A stretch of DNA of 64,000 bases from Oceanobacillus halophilus (GCF_003628505.1 NZ_RBZP01000001.1:496001-560000); one strand, 5' to 3'; shown: positions 1 to 9,363, counted from the stretch's first letter. Translations and numbers: made by a program. Notes: generated by a model not told the origin, from the sequence alone.

Positions 1-753
1 ACTGGAAAATTGTTCTTTCTCCTGCCTTAATGCATTAATATGAAATTTCAATTGTCTTCCCATTCGATTGAACTCAATGGCCAAATCTCCTATTTCATCA
101 TGAGTTAAGATAGGTACCTTTGTATTAAATTCCCCCCTAGTTAAATCATGTGCTGCTTCTCGCATTCTAATAAGTGGGGACGTAATACGAGTAGATAGGA
201 AAACCGCAAAAAAGGTAGTTAAAATAATAGCTACGCCAGCTGCAAGATAGATGATTTTTCTCGTTTCCGCTTTCGTTTGGCTAATTTCTTCCGTTGATTG
301 ATAAACGAAGATACCACTATTCTCTGTAATAGGCTTTCCAACAATAATGGCTTCCGTATTCCTATTTGTCAAAATCTTTTCCTGTTTTATTTCTGTATCA
401 CTTGTAAGAACTTTCATTAAGTCCTGATCATTACTTATCCATTCTTTCTCTAACTCGGGTAATGATTCATCCGTAGTATTTGATAACCAGTACTCCCCAT
501 TTGGGTAGATAATAGCAACGCGGCTGGAAGGATTTTTGATTAGATCTCCAGTATCATGAATAAACTGTTTATCCTCTTGTTGTTCAACCAGATAAGATAT
601 TTTTGTGGCTGTTTGCAGCATTTCTTCTTCCGCCTTATCAACATGAAAATTCTCAAAAAACTGCAATAAAAAAATCGACAATATAAACAACACAAAACAA
701 ACTAGCAATAAGATGGTTATTGCTAGTTTTCCAACTACACTACGCCAAAACAT
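1..753 (-). CDS. resE: Sensor histidine kinase ResE, N-terminal part (cut by window edge)
   Basis: Membrane sensor kinase that phosphorylates ResD in the oxygen-limitation and respiration two-component system. The frame is open from the ATG at 753 to the left edge, about 251 codons. The translation begins MFWRSVVGKLAITILL, a first membrane segment (about 10-32). An extracytoplasmic domain follows to about residue 165, then a second membrane segment and a HAMP linker (RITSPLIRMREAAHDL, then a THDEIGDLAIEFNRM stretch). The PAS, HisKA and ATPase domains lie outside the window. The start overlaps the resD stop as TAATG, so the two are translationally coupled. Position after resD and the HAMP sequence make the assignment firm. 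Confidence 0.93.
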   Translation of the reverse strand, partial: MFWRSVVGKLAITILLLVCFVLFILSIFLLQFFENFHVDKAEEEMLQTATKISYLVEQQEDKQFIHDTGDLIKNPSSRVAIIYPNGEYWLSNTTDESLPELEKEWISNDQDLMKVLTSDTEIKQEKILTNRNTEAIIVGKPITENSGIFVYQSTEEISQTKAETRKIIYLAAGVAIILTTFFAVFLSTRITSPLIRMREAAHDLTRGEFNTKVPILTHDEIGDLAIEFNRMGRQLKFHINALRQEKEQFSS

Positions 754-1469
754 TACTTATCATCTACCTCAAATTTGTAACCAACACCCCATACAGTTAC
801 AATCATTTTTGCTGCTTCTTTAGAGACTTTGCTCAATTTCTCGCGTAAACGCTTAACATGCGTATCAACTGTCCTAAGGTCTCCGAAGAATTCATATTGC
901 CATACTTCTTTTAGCAACAGTTCTCGATTAAATACTTTATCAGGAGATTTAGCCAGGAAACAAAGTAATTCGTATTCCTTAGGTGTTAGGCTAACCTCCT
1001 GACCATCTGCCGTTACTCTGTGAGCATCATAATCAATCGTGATATGTGGGAATACCAGCAAATCTTTTGGTGGTAATTCTTGTTCATTAAACGAAGATGC
1101 GGTTACTCTTCTGAGCAATGCTTTCACACGTAAAACCGCTTCTCTAGGGCTAAATGGTTTTACTATGTAATCATCAGCACCAACTTCAAAGCCTTGAACA
1201 CGATTCGATTCCTCACCTTTTGCCGTAAGCATAATGACAGGCGTGGTTTTCTCTTTTCTTAGTTCCTGACATACTTCAATTCCATCCATTTCCGGCATCA
1301 TTATATCAAGAATTATTACATCATAATCATTATTTAGAGCTAACTCCAACGCATCTTTTCCATTTTCTGCTTCTTCTACAATGTACTCTTCTCTTTCTAG
1401 ATACATACGAATTAGTCTTCTGATTCTTTCTTCATCATCAACAACTAATATTTTTGTCTCTTGGTCCAT
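753..1469 (-). CDS. resD: Response regulator ResD
   Basis: OmpR/PhoB-type DNA-binding response regulator, 238 residues, partner of ResE; in Bacillus it activates aerobic and anaerobic respiration genes. The receiver domain (about 1-120) has the acidic pair D11/D12, the phosphoacceptor D55 in DIMMPE and the conserved lysine in YIVKPFSPRE. The winged-helix domain (about 140-235) includes LTPKEYELLCFL and RTVDTHVKRLREKL. The ATG is preceded by an AGGGGG ribosome site. A terminator separates it from resC, so resD and resE probably have their own promoter here in addition to any read-through. Confidence 0.97.
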   Translation of the reverse strand: MDQETKILVVDDEERIRRLIRMYLEREEYIVEEAENGKDALELALNNDYDVIILDIMMPEMDGIEVCQELRKEKTTPVIMLTAKGEESNRVQGFEVGADDYIVKPFSPREAVLRVKALLRRVTASSFNEQELPPKDLLVFPHITIDYDAHRVTADGQEVSLTPKEYELLCFLAKSPDKVFNRELLLKEVWQYEFFGDLRTVDTHVKRLREKLSKVSKEAAKMIVTVWGVGYKFEVDDK

Positions 1470-1527
1470 GTGAATCCCCCTACTTCAGCTATCTAATACA
1501 ATTATAAATCAAACTTCATAAAATGTA

Positions 1528-1561
1528 TAAAAAAACGAGGTAATTCCTCTATTTACCTCGT
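1528..1561 (-). terminator. Rho-independent terminator after resC
   Basis: ACGAGGTAA (1535-1543) pairs with TTACCTCGT (1553-1561). Read on the minus strand the stem is followed by a run of seven T. It lies between resC and resD and would separate resABC from resDE transcription. Confidence 0.8.
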
Positions 1562-1616
1562 CTTTATCTTAACATACTTTCATAAACCCAACATATATTA
1601 TTAATTAAGGAACCGT

Positions 1617-2804
1617 TTATGCATAGGAATGTAATCCAGCTAAGACTAGGTTAACAACAATCAAATTAAACATTATGATACCAAAGCCTATCACCGCTAA
1701 CCATGCTGACTTCTTACCATGCCATCCTCGTGATAAACGTAAATGCAAATATGCTGCATAGAAGAACCAAGTAATTAACGCCCATACTTCTTTTGGATCC
1801 CATCCCCAGAATCTACCCCAGGCAACTTCCGCCCAAATTGCAGCAAAAATTAGGCCACCTAAAGTAAATACTGGAAATCCGATGGTTACTGATCGGTATT
1901 CTATTTCATCTAGCAAATCTGCTTTTACATTTTTAAGAAGCGGCTGTATCGTTGCTCCTATACGTTTTCTAAACAGGAGTCTAGCAACAAGATAAAGAAT
2001 CGTTCCTGAAATGATAGACCAAATAACGGTATTAAATTTCCGTCCTGCATCCTCTCCTTGGAACCAACCTGGTGTCTCAAACCAAGGTTTCATCACTCCT
2101 TCTGTAACTAATGAACTATCGTTTGGTGCGGCAATTGCTGGTAAGTGATATTCTGTCGCAATCACCTGATTACCTGCAGAGTATTCAAATGTAGCATTAT
2201 AGTTTGCTATATTAAATGCAGATGTAATAACGACGAAACCAATAAGTACAAATAATAAGTATAGAACAAATTCAAGCCATGTTCTTCCTTTACTTTTTAC
2301 GGATTGATCTACTTGCTTGATAAGATACATCAATCCTACGACAAAACTAACACCCAAAATTCCTTGTCCCAATGCAACAGTACTTACGTGAATATATAAC
2401 CAGTGACTTTGCAGCGAAGGAACTAATGGAGCTAATTCTGTAGGAAACATACTAGCATAAGCAATGATTATCATGGCAATTGGTAATGCGAATAACCCTA
2501 AAAAGCTTAATTGATAGTACCCATAAATAATAATAAAGGCAAGGACTAGGGCCATACCCAAGAATGTTAGAAACTCAAACATATTACTCACAGGTGCGTG
2601 TCCACTAGCTATCCATCTTGCTATAAAATAAACAAGTTGTGCTAGAAAACCAATAACAGTTATTATGATAGCAATTTTCCCAGCATTTCCTTTTTTGCCA
2701 TCTGTTCTTCTATCTCTAATCGTTGCCCCAAAGAAAAACGTTGCTATCAAATAAAGTACAAACGCTGTATAAAGCGCCGTACTACTTAAATTTACTAAAT
2801 CCAT
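1617..2804 (-). CDS. resC: Cytochrome c biogenesis protein ResC (CcsA family)
   Basis: Polytopic membrane protein that works with ResB to deliver haem to apocytochrome c on the outer face of the membrane (system II). The chosen start is the ATG at 2804, about 395 residues: it follows AGGAGG with an 8-base spacer and leads straight into a first membrane helix, whereas a start at 2846 would overlap resB. The C-terminal half carries the CcsA tryptophan-rich signature (EVAWGRFWGWDPKEVWALI) and several further membrane helices with conserved histidines, for example at LHLRLSRGWHG. Third gene of resABC, 38 bases after resB. Confidence 0.95.
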   Translation of the reverse strand: MDLVNLSSTALYTAFVLYLIATFFFGATIRDRRTDGKKGNAGKIAIIITVIGFLAQLVYFIARWIASGHAPVSNMFEFLTFLGMALVLAFIIIYGYYQLSFLGLFALPIAMIIIAYASMFPTELAPLVPSLQSHWLYIHVSTVALGQGILGVSFVVGLMYLIKQVDQSVKSKGRTWLEFVLYLLFVLIGFVVITSAFNIANYNATFEYSAGNQVIATEYHLPAIAAPNDSSLVTEGVMKPWFETPGWFQGEDAGRKFNTVIWSIISGTILYLVARLLFRKRIGATIQPLLKNVKADLLDEIEYRSVTIGFPVFTLGGLIFAAIWAEVAWGRFWGWDPKEVWALITWFFYAAYLHLRLSRGWHGKKSAWLAVIGFGIIMFNLIVVNLVLAGLHSYA

Positions 2805-2842
2805 CACAATATCCTCCTCGTTTGATCCAAAACCTACAGGTA

Positions 2843-4486
2843 TCACTTCTCTTTTTCATCTAGTTCCTGTTGATCATCCACCATCTTAATATTCGTATCT
2901 TCTATTACTGTTTCAATATCTTTCTTAACACCGAACCAGTTTTTATTCGTATGTGCAGCCATTAAAAGTTCTCCATCTTTCGTGCGGTTTATCCAAATTC
3001 TTCGATGTTGCCAGTACATACCCTGAATAACACCAATCATAAATATGGCGGCACCAATTCCAAAGAATGGTAAGGACCGGTCATATTTAAATGATAAACC
3101 ACTTACGTCATGCATTTCAAAATCAGCAATTCCTAATTTATATTCATTTTCTCCACTTGCGTCAATGTTTTTTCCTATTCCCAGGAAACTAACTTCTGCA
3201 TTTTCACTTTCAGGAGGATATACAAAAAATACAAATGCAGGGTTTCGCGGAAAGTTAGTTTCGGAAGCTGGAATACCATCATCATCTAAATAATAATCAG
3301 GATAATATTGATCTAAAACTACCCTAAAACCATTATCCAGAACAAACTCAGATTCTGGCTCCATTAAATTGACTGTAAAAGTACCTAAAGATTCTTCATT
3401 TGAATCATCTGTTTCATGGATTTTAAATGTCATGTTTGTGAATTCATTCAATTGATAGCCTGACTGAACCAATTCATAGCCATCAAACTCTAATGGTTGA
3501 TTCATTTGAATAGAATCTTCAACAATCGGCTCCAATTCTGGTTCAGCCCCTGGTATAGGTCTAGTCGCCTTATAAACAACTACATCTGTTTGATAATTAC
3601 TAGCAACCATCCCTTCTTTTTCTAACGTCTCTCGAAATCGTTCATCATCATGAGTTTCTAAGATAAAATCTTTATTTTCAACGTAATATTCACCGTTTGA
3701 TCCAGGTAAAACCGTTGTTTCACCTTCTCTAACCCATACATACTCATCCATATAAAATATGGGTGTTGACCGCAGTATGGCGGCCAATAATATAATGATT
3801 AATCCAATATGGTTAACATATGGACCCCATCTGGAGAATCTACCTTTTTCTGCTAAGATATGCCCATTTGCTTCCGTTAGTTTGTATCGGCGTTTCTTTA
3901 ACTTTTCCTTAAGTTTTACTACTTCTTCGTCCGTAATTTCGTAAGATTCACTATATAGTCGCTGCCTGCTTAAAAATGATTTATGCTTTTTTGGCTTTTG
4001 GTTTCTTAACGCTTTAAACAGAGGGACAAATCTGTCTAAACTGCAAATGACAAGAGAAACACCAATTAAAGCAATTAGTATCATATACCACCAAGAAGAA
4101 TATAAATTATGAAGTCCTAATTGATAAAAAATAAGTCCAAAAACACCATATTGTTCCTCATAATAGACAGAAGGAGCACGGTTTGGTGCATCCGGAGGTA
4201 TGTACATTTCTTGAGGGAATATGGTACCAACCATAGAAGCAACTAATGCTATCACTATTAACCATACTCCCACCTTTACAGAGGAGAAAAAGCTCCAAAC
4301 TCGATCAACAAACGATTTGGTATATGTTTGTGACCGTCTTGCCATCCCATCATAGCGCATATTCAATAACTTTTTCCCATCATTACCGTCAATATGTTGA
4401 TTACCTGCTATAGGTTTCCCACAGGATTCACACAAAACCGTACCTAATGGGTTCACGTGTCCACATTCACATTTTACTTTTCTCAT
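2843..4486 (-). CDS. resB: Cytochrome c biogenesis protein ResB (Ccs1 family)
   Basis: 547-residue membrane protein, partner of ResC in haem delivery and cytochrome c maturation. The N terminus has a short zinc-ribbon-like segment with C6, C8, C19 and C22 (CECGH and CESCGKP), then membrane segments near residues 75-95, 130-150 and 220-240, a large extracytoplasmic domain, and a last membrane helix near 470-490 (FFGIGAAIFMIGVIQGMYW). Start ATG with a GAGGGG ribosome site. It lies between resA and resC in the usual order. The zinc ribbon is the only feature worth a second look; its role is unknown to me. Confidence 0.95.
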   Translation of the reverse strand: MRKVKCECGHVNPLGTVLCESCGKPIAGNQHIDGNDGKKLLNMRYDGMARRSQTYTKSFVDRVWSFFSSVKVGVWLIVIALVASMVGTIFPQEMYIPPDAPNRAPSVYYEEQYGVFGLIFYQLGLHNLYSSWWYMILIALIGVSLVICSLDRFVPLFKALRNQKPKKHKSFLSRQRLYSESYEITDEEVVKLKEKLKKRRYKLTEANGHILAEKGRFSRWGPYVNHIGLIIILLAAILRSTPIFYMDEYVWVREGETTVLPGSNGEYYVENKDFILETHDDERFRETLEKEGMVASNYQTDVVVYKATRPIPGAEPELEPIVEDSIQMNQPLEFDGYELVQSGYQLNEFTNMTFKIHETDDSNEESLGTFTVNLMEPESEFVLDNGFRVVLDQYYPDYYLDDDGIPASETNFPRNPAFVFFVYPPESENAEVSFLGIGKNIDASGENEYKLGIADFEMHDVSGLSFKYDRSLPFFGIGAAIFMIGVIQGMYWQHRRIWINRTKDGELLMAAHTNKNWFGVKKDIETVIEDTNIKMVDDQQELDEKEK

Positions 4487-4520
4487 AGTTAACCCCTCAC
4501 AGTTGTATTAAATGCTAAAG

Positions 4521-5099
4521 TTATTCTGGTAATATACTTTGAAATGATTCCTCTAATCTGTCTAATGTAAGGGCACCATTTACAACTTCTGTTATTTCAC
4601 CATCTGGATTAATAAAAAAAGTACTTGGGAGTGGACCTACTTTATATAAATCCATTACCTCTTCCGTTTTATCATGAGGAACTGGAAATGTTAAATCATA
4701 TTTATCAATAAAACGGTCTATAACGATTTCCGTATTATCTAAGCTAACTGCTACAATTTCAATTCCTCTTTCTTTATATTCAGGGTATAAGGATTGCATG
4801 TATGGCATTTCTTCTTCACATGGTTTACACCAAGTTCCCCAGAAATTAAGCATGACACCTTTCCCTTTTAAGTCACTAAGTCTAACTGTTTCTAATTCAT
4901 TATTATTATTTACTTGTTGTAATTGAAAATCAGGCGCCATATCTCCTGCACGATATATGGAGTTATCTGCCTTTGAATTCGAAACAATTGTGAAAATGGT
5001 TGCCCCTATCAATACCGCTAATATAACAGACCTAAAGATTAATCGATTTCTTTTTTTCTTTCTTTTAGACTTTTTAGCATTTTCTAAACTCAATCCCAA
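4521..5099 (-). CDS. resA: Membrane-anchored thiol-disulfide oxidoreductase ResA
   Basis: Extracytoplasmic thioredoxin-like protein that reduces the disulfide of apocytochrome c before haem attachment. 192 residues: a lysine-rich cytoplasmic start, one membrane anchor (about 20-40) and a thioredoxin/TlpA fold with active site C91-K-P-C94 in FWGTWCKPCEEEMPY. Translation appears to begin at TTG (5099), preceded by GAGGAG. First gene of resABC, just downstream of rluB as in B. subtilis. Confidence 0.95.
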   Translation of the reverse strand: MGLSLENAKKSKRKKKRNRLIFRSVILAVLIGATIFTIVSNSKADNSIYRAGDMAPDFQLQQVNNNNELETVRLSDLKGKGVMLNFWGTWCKPCEEEMPYMQSLYPEYKERGIEIVAVSLDNTEIVIDRFIDKYDLTFPVPHDKTEEVMDLYKVGPLPSTFFINPDGEITEVVNGALTLDRLEESFQSILPE

Positions 5100-5147
5100 T
5101 CACTCCTCAGCCCATTATAACATGCTAAAATCTAACAAATTTGACAA

Positions 5148-5891
5148 TTATTTAACAATTTTTATAGCCAGATTTCGCATTTGTTTAACTTCTTTAGGCG
5201 TAAGTTTTCTATATTCCCCTGGTTTTAAACCATCCAATGTTAATAACCCATACCTTTCCCTTTTTAGTTTTAATACAGGAAATCCAAGTGCCTCCATCAT
5301 TCTTCTAACATGTCTATTTTTCCCTTCATGAAGAGTTAGTTCAAGTATGGTAGTTCCGGCTTTCTTGTCAGATGATAGAACTCTATAACCTACTGCTTTT
5401 AAAATATCTTGTTCTGATTTAACACCCTTTTTAATCTTGGTCAAATCAGATTTGGGTGGAAGGCCTTTTATCTTAGCAACATAAACTTTATCAATTTTAT
5501 GTTTTGGATGCATAAGAAGATTTGCAAATTCCCCATCATTGGTCAAAAGTAAAATCCCTGATGTATCATAATCCAACCTTCCTATAGGAAAGAGTCGTTC
5601 TTCTATCTCTTCACTTAATAAATCTGTTACAACCTTTCTCCCTTTGTCATCTTTCACACTTGATATAATGCCACGTGGTTTATACATTAAATAATAAACT
5701 GGCTCTTCTTTTTCTAACGGAACCCCGTTAACTTCCACTTTATCATCAGGCGTAACTTTTGTTCCAAGTGTAGTTATTACTTTTCCATTGACTTTCACTT
5801 TTCCTTCAAGAATAAGATTTTCTGCTTTTCTTCTTGAAGTTACTCCGCTCTGGGCAATTACTTTTTGCAATCTTTCCAAGTTGTTTGTCAT
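5148..5891 (-). CDS. rluB: Ribosomal large-subunit pseudouridine synthase RluB
   Basis: Isomerises a uridine in 23S rRNA to pseudouridine (RluB/RsuA family). From the ATG at 5891, chosen for its GGTGAT ribosome site over an in-frame ATG at 5936, the product has about 247 residues. It has an S4 RNA-binding domain (about 1-60, LQKVIAQSGVTSRRKAENLI) and a catalytic domain with the family motif RLDYDTSGILLLTNDG that holds the catalytic aspartate. A C-terminal KNRHVRRMMEALG motif follows. It sits between the spore-maturation genes and resA, as in B. subtilis ypuL. Confidence 0.93.
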   Translation of the reverse strand: MTNNLERLQKVIAQSGVTSRRKAENLILEGKVKVNGKVITTLGTKVTPDDKVEVNGVPLEKEEPVYYLMYKPRGIISSVKDDKGRKVVTDLLSEEIEERLFPIGRLDYDTSGILLLTNDGEFANLLMHPKHKIDKVYVAKIKGLPPKSDLTKIKKGVKSEQDILKAVGYRVLSSDKKAGTTILELTLHEGKNRHVRRMMEALGFPVLKLKRERYGLLTLDGLKPGEYRKLTPKEVKQMRNLAIKIVK

Positions 5892-6010
5892 ATTATCACC
5901 ATGCTTTAATTTATTTTGACTTTCCATCAACAACAATTAATAGAGAAAATCCTAGTTCAAAATTGAGTCGAATAAGAGATATTTCTAACTAATTCCTTTC
6001 TACACAATAA

Positions 6011-6035
6011 TAGCGTTAACACACAGTTAACGCTA
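6011..6035. repeat. 10-bp perfect inverted repeat after spmB
   Basis: TAGCGTTAAC (6011-6020) and GTTAACGCTA (6026-6035) with a 5-base loop, 11 bases beyond the spmB stop. It could act as the terminator of dacB-spmA-spmB, but no proper T run follows on either strand. Confidence 0.5.
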
Positions 6036-6045
6036 CTCATTAGCA

Positions 6046-6576
6046 TTACCCAAATATCAGGGTAACAATTATGATTGATACAATTATACCAACTAAATCA
6101 GCTAATAGTCCAACTTTTACGGCATATCTCATTTTTTTAATTCCTACCGCTCCAAAGTATACAGTTAATATATATAATGTAGTATCTGTACTCCCTTGCA
6201 TAGTCGAGGCAAGTCTGCCTATAAAGGAGTCCGGACCATGCGTTGCAATCAATTCTGAAGTAACGCCTAAAGCTGCGTTCCCAGATATCGGTCTAACTAG
6301 AGCTAACGGGACAATATCTGGTGGAACACCAATTAACATTAGTAGTGGTGAAATAAAATTTATTAATGCTTCTAAAGCCCCTGAACTCCTGAGAATCGAT
6401 ATAGATACAAGCATTCCTACTAAAAAAGGAAGTAAAGAGAATGCCAATTTGACACCTTCCTTCCCTCCTTCAACAAACAATTCATACGCAGGTATTTTTT
6501 TCCATGTTGCTGTGATAAGAACAATTAATAAAAAACTTGGTATCAGCCAAGTGCTGATTGCTGTAATAACCCCCAT
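6046..6576 (-). CDS. spmB: Spore maturation protein B
   Basis: Nucleoside-recognition (Gate) family membrane protein needed for normal spore core dehydration in B. subtilis. 176 residues, largely hydrophobic, with the conserved FVEGGKEGVKLAFSLLPFLVGML segment split over residues 34-56 and RPISGNAALG near 95. It directly follows spmA (adjacent codons), with a GGAAG ribosome site. Likely co-transcribed with dacB and spmA in the mother cell. Confidence 0.95.
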   Translation of the reverse strand: MGVITAISTWLIPSFLLIVLITATWKKIPAYELFVEGGKEGVKLAFSLLPFLVGMLVSISILRSSGALEALINFISPLLMLIGVPPDIVPLALVRPISGNAALGVTSELIATHGPDSFIGRLASTMQGSTDTTLYILTVYFGAVGIKKMRYAVKVGLLADLVGIIVSIIIVTLIFG

Positions 6577-7164
6577 TTATTTCTTCCTCCTAGTGCTGCG
6601 ATAGTAGAAAAATCGATCCAATAATAAAGCACTAATTAATGAAATACCGGTGGCAATAATTGTTGTGCCTACGATTTCTGTTGGCGAAACAGAATGATAT
6701 TGCATTCGAATGGAAATAATGGTTGTCGGAATAATAGTTAAGCCAGCTGTATTAATAGCCAGAAATGTAATCATGGATCTAGATGCTGTATCTGTCCCGC
6801 TTAACTCTTTCATCTGTTCCATTGCCTTTATCCCTAAAGGAGTTGCAGCATTTCCCAACCCAAATATATTTGCTGTGAAATTAGATAAAATATATCCTAA
6901 TGCAGGGTGGTCTTTAGGAATCTCAGGAAATATTCGAACCACAACCGGGCGTAACAATCGGGTTAGTACTTTTAGGATACCAGCTTCTTCTGCAATTTTC
7001 ATAATGCCTAACCAAAATACAAGAATACTAATTAGACCGATTGATAGCTTTACAGCTTCATTTGCACTTTCAAATAGTGCTTTATTCACTTCTTCCATAG
7101 TTCCATTAAACATAGCATAAACTATTCCTACTATTGCCATAAACATCCAAATAACGTTAACCAT
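6577..7164 (-). CDS. spmA: Spore maturation protein A
   Basis: Paralogous partner of SpmB, required for full dehydration of the spore core. 195 residues with a Gate-domain pattern: MWM/MFN start region, WLGIMKIAEEAG near 50 and a conserved NAATPLGIKAMEQM segment near 107. A basic tail (FYYRSTRRKK) ends it. It starts 4 bases after dacB and abuts spmB, so the three form one transcription unit. Confidence 0.95.
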   Translation of the reverse strand: MVNVIWMFMAIVGIVYAMFNGTMEEVNKALFESANEAVKLSIGLISILVFWLGIMKIAEEAGILKVLTRLLRPVVVRIFPEIPKDHPALGYILSNFTANIFGLGNAATPLGIKAMEQMKELSGTDTASRSMITFLAINTAGLTIIPTTIISIRMQYHSVSPTEIVGTTIIATGISLISALLLDRFFYYRSTRRKK

Positions 7165-7168
7165 AGTA

Positions 7169-8281
7169 TTACATCCCTGTTACTTTCTGATAAAAAGATA
7201 CTAGATTAGAAATAAAGTTAGGTCGTTCTGGTTCGGGATTGTCCTTATGAATAGGGGTTTCCAAAATTTTCTCATTTTCTAAGTAAAATACAGTTTTTCC
7301 AATAATGGTTGAATCAGGCTTTTCTAAATCGTTTAGATTATTTAGTATATAATTCTTCCAAGTTAGATTTTTTTTCTCCTCATCTGTAAGCGGATAGTTC
7401 AGCGTTTCCCTTACATAACCAGCAGCACTCTCGTCTAAGTTGATTAGGTTAAATTTGACTGGGCCTTCTTCAACGATAGATTCCATATCGTAATTATCAA
7501 AAGCCCAATCAAACATTCCCATATGGTCTTTCCAGTCACTCGGAGCATCTAACGTAACTGCTATTAACTCCATTCCATCCTTACTTGCCGCAGACACTAA
7601 AGTTCTTCCTGTGGCTTTTGTATACCCTGTTTTACCACCAATACAATACTCATAGAATTGTGTAAGTAATTTGTTTTTATTTTGCCAGCTATAAGTTCTG
7701 TCTTCTGATTTATAAGATTTTGCTGCAGTGATTTCTCTAAATTCCGCATTCTCCATAGCATATCTCATCAGCATCGCCATATCATATGCACTTGAGTAAT
7801 GGCTGTCCGAGTCGAGACCATGCGGGTTGTCAAAATGGGTGTTGTTCATCCCTAACCAATTTGCTTTTTCATTCATTAAAAATGCAAACCCTTCAACACT
7901 ACCACCAACATGTTCAGCAATCGCCACAGCAGCATCATTCCCTGATCGAAGCATTAACCCATATACTAGATCACGAATGGTCATTTTTTCCCCTTGTTCT
8001 AAATAGATAGATGACCCCTCGGTATAAATCGCGTTTCTGCTTACCGTAGCTTTTTCATCCATTTTGCCTGATTCTATAGCAATAATCGCAGTCATTATTT
8101 TGGTTATACTTGCAATGGATTGTTGATTATGAGCGTTTTTTTCAAATAGTACTCGTCCAGTAGATTTTTCAATTAAAACAGCGTTATTTGCAGATACTCC
8201 TGGGGCTGCTTGTCCTTTTGTTGGGTAAATCAGCTGAACAATTAATAATAGAACGATAAGCATTACATATTTTATTTTCAT
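7169..8281 (-). CDS. dacB: Spore D-alanyl-D-alanine carboxypeptidase DacB (PBP5*)
   Basis: Penicillin-binding carboxypeptidase of the S11 family that trims cortex peptidoglycan during sporulation. The start at 8281 is chosen for the GGGAGG site upstream and because the protein then opens with a signal peptide (MKIKYVMLIVLLLIVQLIYP). The three active-site motifs are present: S58-I-T-K61, S-G-N (RSGNDAAVA) and K-T-G (GGKTGYTKA). About 370 residues, close to B. subtilis DacB. The neighbours spmA and spmB, and the SigE-type promoter upstream, support the sporulation role rather than vegetative DacA. Confidence 0.93.
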   Translation of the reverse strand: MKIKYVMLIVLLLIVQLIYPTKGQAAPGVSANNAVLIEKSTGRVLFEKNAHNQQSIASITKIMTAIIAIESGKMDEKATVSRNAIYTEGSSIYLEQGEKMTIRDLVYGLMLRSGNDAAVAIAEHVGGSVEGFAFLMNEKANWLGMNNTHFDNPHGLDSDSHYSSAYDMAMLMRYAMENAEFREITAAKSYKSEDRTYSWQNKNKLLTQFYEYCIGGKTGYTKATGRTLVSAASKDGMELIAVTLDAPSDWKDHMGMFDWAFDNYDMESIVEEGPVKFNLINLDESAAGYVRETLNYPLTDEEKKNLTWKNYILNNLNDLEKPDSTIIGKTVFYLENEKILETPIHKDNPEPERPNFISNLVSFYQKVTGM

Positions 8282-8316
8282 TTTTGATTGTCCTCCCACA
8301 GATATGGTGTCCATAC

Positions 8317-8344
8317 ATTTTATGCAAGACCGTCCCCGTTATGA
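8317..8344 (-). promoter_or_regulatory. Candidate SigE promoter for dacB-spmA-spmB
   Basis: On the minus strand TCATAAC, 13 bases, CATAAAAT. Compared with the mother-cell SigE consensus (KMATATT, 12-14, CATACAHT) this matches 5 of 7 and 7 of 8. It lies about 36 bases upstream of the dacB start. Confidence 0.55.
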
Positions 8345-8405
8345 ACAATTTTACATATGAACACCATAATTCAGGAAGCTAATATTGTGTTACCTATAAG
8401 ACCTG

Positions 8406-9260
8406 TTACATATGAATTTTTATTGCTGTTAAATATCTGTTATTTACATTCTCCCAATTGACAACATTCCACCAATTATCTATATACTTACCCTTGTTCG
8501 TTTGATACTGCAAATAATAGGCATGTTCCCACATGTCAAGGACCAACAACGGTATAGTGTTTGCTACTTGAAATAATTGGTGTTTCTCAAATGTCTGTAT
8601 GGCTAATTTACCACTTATTGGACTCCAGGATAAAACTGCCCATCCAACTCCTTCTACAGAATTAGCTGCATCGGAAAATAATTTCTTGAATTTTTGCCAC
8701 GAACCAAAATCATTATCTATTTTATTTTGTACCTCTTTTATTGGTTGTTTCGATGAATTCGGGGTCATATTATTCCAAAATATACTATGCAAATAATGGC
8801 CAGAACCGTGAAATGCTTGTTCTCTTAACCAATGTTTCATTGTATCACTATCCGCTTTCTTTACATATAATTCTTCTTCAGCCTTATTCAACCCATCTAC
8901 ATACGATTGATGATGTTTTTCATGATGAAGCTTCATAATCTCTTTACTGATATACGGTTCAAGAGCGTCATAAGCATAGGGTAATGCCGGTAGTTTATGT
9001 TTACCGTATGGAATAGCCTTTTCAGTATTACTTGTTTTTATCAGATTTGAAAGTGTTTTTCCTTTATTTTGTAATAATCGTACTTCTTCGTATGATACTT
9101 CCTGTTTGGCAATATGTTCCTCAATTTTGTTCAAGAAATCATCAAGTTTTTTCAGCCATTTTTCGTCAATCAGCTGTGAGAGTCTTTCTGCCTGAACATT
9201 TTCTTTCAATGCCTCTCCCCAAGCTTTGAGCCTTCTTAGATAATCTATATAACTTTCCAT
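8406..9260 (-). CDS. sodF: Iron/manganese-family superoxide dismutase with long N-terminal extension
   Basis: Converts superoxide to peroxide and oxygen. About 284 residues from the ATG at 9260 (GGGGGTG ribosome site). The first ~88 residues are a charged, helical extension not found in ordinary SodA. From residue 89 the SOD fold begins (KLPALPYAYDALEPYI), with HHEKHH, GSGHYLHSIFW and the metal-site DMWEHAYYLQYQ. Length and extension resemble B. subtilis SodF, hence the symbol; metal preference cannot be read from sequence alone. It stands alone, between dacB and scpAB. Confidence 0.85.
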   Translation of the reverse strand: MESYIDYLRRLKAWGEALKENVQAERLSQLIDEKWLKKLDDFLNKIEEHIAKQEVSYEEVRLLQNKGKTLSNLIKTSNTEKAIPYGKHKLPALPYAYDALEPYISKEIMKLHHEKHHQSYVDGLNKAEEELYVKKADSDTMKHWLREQAFHGSGHYLHSIFWNNMTPNSSKQPIKEVQNKIDNDFGSWQKFKKLFSDAANSVEGVGWAVLSWSPISGKLAIQTFEKHQLFQVANTIPLLVLDMWEHAYYLQYQTNKGKYIDNWWNVVNWENVNNRYLTAIKIHM

Positions 9261-9363
9261 CGTAACACCCCCAATGTACCATATGCCCAATAATTCATTG
9301 TGTGCAAATCTATATGGTTATGATGATTAAGTGCCACCAGTTCGAAAATTCTCGGGAATAACA

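Noticed and set aside
6071-7120. Long open frames on the + strand opposite spmB and spmA
   Set aside because: Antisense shadows of well-conserved membrane protein genes; no ribosome sites or recognisable domains.
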